Shown: positions 59,801 through 64,000 of the stretch, piece by piece
Layout: the number at the start of each line of letters is the position of its first letter
Numbering within the stretch: position 1 is the first letter of the stretch
Source: Salminus brasiliensis
Lineage: Eukaryota; Chordata; Actinopteri; Characiformes; Bryconidae
Direction: 5' to 3'
Assembly: GCF_030463535.1 (NCBI RefSeq)
Contig: NC_132880.1
Span: 29,330,987 to 29,394,986, forward strand
Length of the DNA stretch: 64,000 bases
Notes under the pieces: generated by a model
What the model saw: only the letters and a program-made list of their open reading frames with translations
The model's database searches: none
What the model was told of the DNA's origin: nothing
Made by a program: the position numbers and the translations under genes

Positions 59801-60693
59801 TTTTTGTCTACATGGCTAAAAGCACATTTAAAGAGAATTAGAAAGGAGAAATATGGACAAAGAAAGAAAGAAGGAAAGTATATGCAAGTTAGAGACTGAA
59901 CCACACAACTTCAAATGCATATTGTGCAAGAAGACCTGCAAATAGGGCACTATGTGGAAGTAAAGTGCTTGACTCACATTTGAAATGAAAGAACAAACAC
60001 TAGTAGTTCTCTCTGTACTATCTATCAGTCATATGTTCAGTGCAGGCCGAGGCTACCAGATGCTTGGTGAGAAACCACCGTCAAAATTACAGCTTCAGCA
60101 GTCCTTAGTTGTTTAGCTATCTGCAATACAACCCTCATACATCCTCATCCCATATAAACAGTAGAATTTTACACACACACATCCATGTATGAAAAGAAAA
60201 ACGATGTACTGCTCCCCTTGAATGCTGTTTTTTGTTGTTTTTGCCAGAAAAATTGTAGTATTTTCTTTTTGTCTTAAAAAGCCTTATGTAGTCTTACATT
60301 TGATGGTAAAAAGTTTGCAGCAGTCCTGTCTTAGGCTGGTTTGTCATTTGTGAAACCGCATTGTGTTTTATATAGTAGTCACTGTTTTGCCATCAACACC
60401 TAATTTAATAGCTGTACGTATTTTTAAAAGTGAATTTGAACTTCCTGCAGATTTCCCACAATATACTTTGTTCCTGCTGGGAGGAAAAATGAACCAAAGC
60501 GATATGAGGTAACATTCTCAATCACCACAAGATGCAGATGTTTATAATCACACATAGCGAGTCATAGCATAAACAAATTTATATTTTGTTGCTGCCGTTT
60601 CAGGGCATCCGCGAAGTGAAGGACTTTATCAGCTTTTTAAAACGAGAAGCTACCAGCTCCTTGGTGCTGAACGGGCTAAAGGAAGAACTCTGA
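53040..60693 (+). CDS. PDIA3: Protein disulfide-isomerase A3 (ERp57), 13 coding exons
   Basis: ERp57 forms and reshuffles disulfides in glycoproteins handled by calnexin/calreticulin in the ER lumen. Exons: 53040-53200, 54442-54520, 54705-54822, 55505-55612, 55889-56018, 56201-56314, 57112-57237, 58467-58649, 58782-58890, 59025-59153, 59371-59450, 60451-60508, 60604-60693. All are GT-AG and phases join to ~494 residues (human 505). There is a signal peptide at about 1-24 (hydrophobic, ending in ...VLA). The a domain has WCGHC at 54-58. The b and b' thioredoxin-like domains lack active cysteines ('[18 protein letters not shown]' in b'). The a' domain has WCGHC at 402-406. The protein ends in KEEL, a KDEL-type ER-retrieval signal. 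The Lys-rich run before the end of mammalian ERp57 is missing. The gene is intact. Exon 8 and flanking intron have a second copy downstream (62428-63721). Confidence 0.97.
53751..53997. mobile_element. Repeat inserted into the PDIA3 intron 1 MITE
   Basis: Contains 'GTCACTGTACTATGTACAGC' and GAAATGTGTCCTCCGCATTT, then a long CA run, then 'GGGCCTTGCTCAAGGGCCCA'. These are landmarks of a widespread fish SINE-like repeat, recalled from memory. Flanking AAGTT may be the target duplication. Confidence 0.55.
53835..53882. repeat. (CA)n microsatellite in PDIA3 intron 1
   Basis: About 23 CA units inside the inserted repeat; a shorter CA run follows near 53905-53916. Confidence 0.95.
54283..54350 (-). 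mobile_element. tRNA-like SINE head, minus strand
   Basis: On the minus strand this reads GGCAGCTGTG... with an A-box-like GGGTAGAGCAGTGG and a B-box-like GCTGGTTCGATG, the layout of tRNA-derived fish SINE heads. There is no good cloverleaf acceptor stem, so it is not called as a tRNA gene. Confidence 0.5.
54998..55285 (+). mobile_element. Partial MITE copy in PDIA3 intron 3
   Basis: Family A landmarks: 'GTGTCTAGTCCTTGTAGAGA', 'GCCAATAGAATAGGACTCTC', 'AGCAATGCTCCAGAATGTAG'. The left end is missing. Confidence 0.6.
56315..57111. other. PDIA3 intron 6, nothing recognised
   Basis: About 800 bases of AT-rich intron with a (TG)n patch near 56995-57009; no element recognised. Confidence 0.4.
57447..58728 (+). 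repeat. PDIA3: Segmental duplication, source copy (PDIA3 intron 7, exon 8 and start of intron 8)
   Basis: This 1.28-kb stretch is nearly identical to 62428-63721. The offset between copies is 4981 at the left end and 4993 at the right. The 12-base change is explained by one extra A in an A-run and an 11-base GATCAGGCC-type indel near 58132. It includes complete exon 8 with both splice sites. Confidence 0.95.
59451..60450. other. PDIA3 intron 11, nothing recognised
   Basis: A 1-kb AT-rich intron; no exon or named repeat recognised. Confidence 0.4.
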
Positions 60694-62149
60694 AATGTTG
60701 GAAAGGGGATGCTGGGAAATACAGTTGATTTAAAGGGTTTTGTTTGTGTGGGTCTGCTACAATACTGGTCACTGAAGACTTTGGGAAATTTAGCCATACA
60801 TATCACTCAATTAGACAGTTCAGAGATCTGCAGTATGGAGGGTAAAGAGCGAATTCAACAAGTTATGGCAGAAGTTAAGGCAGGACTGCACCATTCATCA
60901 TTTACCAGGGCCATAAAAAAGTCTCCTCTACTTTTAACCTGTGAATTTTTCTATAGATACATTTGAGTTTGTCGTAGATGTCTATTCATTCGGATGACCT
61001 TTGGAATTCCCTGGGGCCTTATGCTGTGCACTGACGATCCTCTGTTTATGTTACTGCTGCTTTCTTTATCTTTCACAACATAATGCATTCTCTCACCTTC
61101 TCTACTCTATCATTACCCATGACTGACCACCAGCTACGCTTTGAGGCAGCTTACTTGTCCATGTTGCACATTTATTTCTTTTTATTTGCACACTGTGTCA
61201 TTATTTCTCAATATTCTTATTAAACCGATCATATTTATCACTCCTTATCCTGTTACTTTACTGACAAACACATGAGCTGCAGTTGTTCAACTGAAAGTAT
61301 GGGAGCCTTTAGTTTAAGATCTTTTTTTTATTGTTTGCATTTTGATTTACTCTCTATAATTCAAATTATTTCCATTCACAAGTAAAGGCAGCTGTGTACA
61401 TGTGGCATGAATTCATACCATTGTGATCATTTAGGAATTTAAGGATGAAAAACGTGTCATTTTGTAGGCAGGTGTTCCCTGTTAGCATGATTTAAATAAT
61501 GAATAGCTCTGAATGTCTACACTTGGTTTGAGTCTGTAAATTCTGCGTCTGGTGTTAAAAAGGACAAACCAGCATGAAGACCACAGAGCTGCCTATAGGT
61601 TTAAGGATAAAGCAGAGCTATTGCAGAAGCATTGAGCATAGCCAAGACTCCTGAACAACAACAAAAAAAAAACAATGGTGTACTTACAACCAGACACTGA
61701 ACTGGTGGGTTGAGGAAACCAACAGCAGTGGATGACGAAAACTCTGTTAGAGCTGTGAAGAACATCCCCAAAACAGTAGTTACTGACATCATTACCAATC
61801 TCCCCAGGTAATTACTTTTTTCTTTTATTATCTGTGTATGAAAAGTGAAAAAACTTTTGACACTGTTGTTCCAGTACTTTAGTTCCAATGCTTTATACTT
61901 GAGAGATAAGGGGGGTGGTGGCGCTTATTTATAATCCAGTGCGTTCTCAGGATTTTTTGTTTACAGTTTAACTGCCAAACAAAGATGAGAATGCTGACAT
62001 GTGACAGAAATGCCCTGAGTGCTTGTGCCAGACATGAGAATTGAAGTTGAGAACAGTAGTAATCTCTAGCAGAATCTGTTGTGCTCGTAGTGCATGCAAA
62101 GGGGAGTCGGAATTCGGCACAACTACCTAACCAAAGGCAAACCGGTCAA
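60694..62149 (+). other. PDIA3: PDIA3 3' UTR and downstream spacer
   Basis: The 3' UTR follows the TGA at 60691-60693. ATTAAA at 61219-61224 is a candidate poly(A) signal. From about 61560 to 61900 the + strand carries a repeat-like stretch ('AGAGCTGTGAAGAACATCCC', 'GTAGTTACTGACATCATTAC') that recalls a fish transposable-element fragment of unknown family. No gene is supported. Confidence 0.4.
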
Positions 62150-62427
62150 ATTTTAATAATGTCATTATCTTGTTTGTTTTGCATTTAATATCTTTCTACA
62201 ATATAGGCTTGGCTACTGTGTAAATGAAGGTCACCCTCAGTGGAGCTTTAGTCTGATCAATATCCACGAGTTTGAGACTAGAGCCGATCAGGCCTGACTT
62301 GTACTGATCACTTCCAATCTCAAACCAATCTCCAATCTCTAGCCTCAAAAGAAGAAAGAGAGAAAGAACTCATGAACCTGAACCCGACCTGTGGCTGATG
62401 TTGTAATTGAATAATCAGACCTAACTC
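62150..62427 (+). repeat. Third, partial copy of PDIA3 intron 7 sequence
   Basis: Matches 57953-58275 at lower identity, lacking about 50 bases ('TATAAATATTTATTTCATTA' onward). It ends at TAACTCGT, where it joins the start of the long copy. It shares the GATCAGGCCTGA segment with the long downstream copy, not with the source copy. Confidence 0.8.
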
Positions 62428-63721
62428 GTTCATTCTAGGACTGGAATTATGGCTTATAATGTTCAGTATTTTTCACAGTATTGTATCACTGTATCAGTGA
62501 ACCTGGTGACAGTTGTTAGCGTTGCTAAAATATAAAAGGTAGGGATATAAAGTTTGTAAAAAAAAAAAAAAAGGTAAAAGTTCAAATTATTCTACAGATA
62601 TTTTGCAGAGTATTAACTGATTACATTTTCAGGATTTCTAAACTGTTTTTTCAAACAATGAGGAAAGCACACACAGTACTAAATTGTAAAACCTACAAGC
62701 AAACCACTGAGTAGTTATTAACCATCCATACAGCCTGAAACTGTTTTATTTACCTTTATATGATTTTGGTATGTTTTTTTTTCCTTTTTATTTTCTATTT
62801 ATTTCCCTTTATCTTTTCATTAATCTTATCTTTTATTTTTAATTACTGCTTAACTATTGTTTTATGTATTTCCACTTATATTTATGTATTATGTGTTATC
62901 AATCGATCTTCTGACACTTAGAATATATATATTGCATTTTAATATTATCATTATCTTGTTTGTTTTGATTTAATATCTTTCTACAATATATAAATATTTA
63001 TTTCATTACCAGTTTCTTCAATCCCTATTTCATGTACAGGCTTGGCTACTGTGTAAATGAAGGTCACCCTCAGCGTAGCTTCAGTTGGACCAATATACAC
63101 GGGTTTGAGACTAGACCCGATCAGGCCTGACTTGTACTGACCACTTCCATTCCCAAACCAATCTCCAATCTCTAGCCTCAAAAGAGCACAAGAAAAGAGA
63201 GAAAGAACTCATGAACCTGAACCCGACCTGTGGCTGATGTTGCATTGGAATAATCAGACCTAACTCGTCTCTAAATCCGTTGTTTTGGCTTGATCAGGCT
63301 GCAGACCTCTATTTCTTCCATTTCAGTGATGCACAAAAGCTAATGTAAGCTAATACCTGCTAAACATGAGGGAGTAAGAGAGCTGCTTTGCTATAAGCAA
63401 GCGGTAAGAGGTGCTTTAAATCTAAAAATGTCCTCAGGCATTGCTCTGATCTTTGTCAGGGTGATGAAGGTGGCATCTCAGTACAGCTCCCGAGGCCTGC
63501 TCTTCTCCGTGGCTAATCGGAAAGACTTTGTGGATGAGCTGGAAGAAGACTATGGTCTGGGATCAACAGAAGGCAGTGAGGTTCCGTTTGTTACAATCAG
63601 GACTCGAACAGGACACAAATACAGCATGCGTGAGGAGTTCACGTAAGTCGCGCCATGTGTGACTCAGCTCACACAGCGGTGCATTTAACACACATTTAGA
63701 TAAATATGTTAAATTTACCTT
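62428..63721 (+). repeat. Segmental duplication, downstream copy
   Basis: Copy of 57447-58728 including the intron 7 tail, exon 8 and the start of intron 8. Visible differences are few: A-run length, TATAAATCG against TATCAATCG, the 11-base indel and two exon substitutions. Introns are kept, so it arose by DNA duplication and not by retroposition. Confidence 0.95.
63460..63642 (+). pseudogene. Orphan copy of PDIA3 exon 8
   Basis: Identical in protein sequence to the genuine exon 8 (58467-58649). The only two differences are third-position and synonymous (TCT/TCC Ser, ACC/ACA Thr). Acceptor CAG and donor GTAAGT are both kept. It lies 2.8 kb past the PDIA3 stop codon with no neighbouring PDIA3 exons, so it has no start or stop of its own in this window. 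It could be a dead fragment, part of a second PDIA3 copy running beyond the window, or an assembly artefact. Confidence 0.85.
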
Positions 63722-64000
63722 TTCAGCTGTGCGCGGTCACGTGGAAGGGGGCAGGGTCCAGGAGCACTCCCCAAGCCCACCACGACCTTATAAAAGCAGC
63801 AACTCGGAGAGGCTTGATGAGTGAAAGAATCTCCACATTAAACGGTGCCCTTCGTCCAGCTTAGGACACCCTCAGTGTCCGTACTCTGGCAGGGAGAGGA
63901 CGGCATCATTCCTCGTACTGAACGACTTCGAGTCTCGGGAAAACCACAGTCGGGTCTCAGATCTCGTGTAATTGAACAACGGAGCAAACTGTCAGAAAAA
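63722..64000 (+). other. Promoter/LTR-like sequence at right edge
   Basis: Homology to PDIA3 stops sharply at 63721. The new sequence is GC-richer, has a TATA-like CTTATAAAAGC at about 63788-63798 and a possible leader after it. It could be the start of an LTR element or a promoter. No open frame or boundary repeat is visible before the window ends. Confidence 0.3.

Overview
This is vertebrate, almost certainly teleost fish, nuclear DNA. Genes are split into many short exons with GT-AG introns. The repeats are typical of fish: Tc1/mariner relics, a hAT element, a CR1/L2-like LINE, tRNA-headed SINEs and CA/GT microsatellites. Flanks are AT-rich with CpG-rich promoters. Nothing looks prokaryotic or organellar, and there is no CRISPR array, operon or rRNA/tRNA gene. 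A closer taxon cannot be fixed by eye; an otophysan (characin/catfish-like) fish is only a guess.

Layout. 1-6.4 kb is intergenic: a Tc1-type relic at the left edge, an LTR-like block (1448-1810), a second Tc1-type transposase relic (from 3001) split by a LINE 3' fragment with an 8-bp target duplication, and a GC-rich CCAAT palindrome at 5301-5365. 6.44-31 kb holds complete INTS3 (Integrator subunit 3, also the SOSS-complex scaffold) on the + strand, with 29 coding exons. Its introns carry a decayed ~210-bp tandem repeat, a SINE, a Tc1 relic, MITEs and a near full-length antisense LINE with an open 1030-codon frame that almost fills intron 7. 32-34 kb is repeat-bearing spacer. 33998-34666 (-) is a one-exon gene with the N-terminal motifs of the C2CD4 family but no C2 domain. 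36.3-51.7 kb (+) is GON4L (ugly duckling/udu orthologue), 28 coding exons, with a hAT element in one intron and one GC-AG intron. 53.04-60.7 kb (+) is PDIA3/ERp57, 13 coding exons. 62.15-63.72 kb, downstream of PDIA3, carries DNA-level copies of PDIA3 intron 7 and exon 8. The last 280 bases are unrelated and promoter/LTR-like.

The genes do not form one pathway. INTS3 acts in snRNA 3' processing, transcription control and DNA repair, GON4L is a nuclear transcriptional co-regulator, and PDIA3 is an ER thiol oxidoreductase. INTS3, C2CD4D and GON4L all lie on human 1q21-q22, so that part looks like conserved synteny. PDIA3 (human 15q15) is a different neighbour. The most notable items are the orphan PDIA3 exon duplication, the C2-less C2CD4-like gene, the LINE squeezed between two INTS3 splice sites, and the ~210-bp degenerate repeat in INTS3 intron 1. 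I found no new multi-gene system. Exon limits were set by eye from splice signals, reading phase and remembered family sequence.
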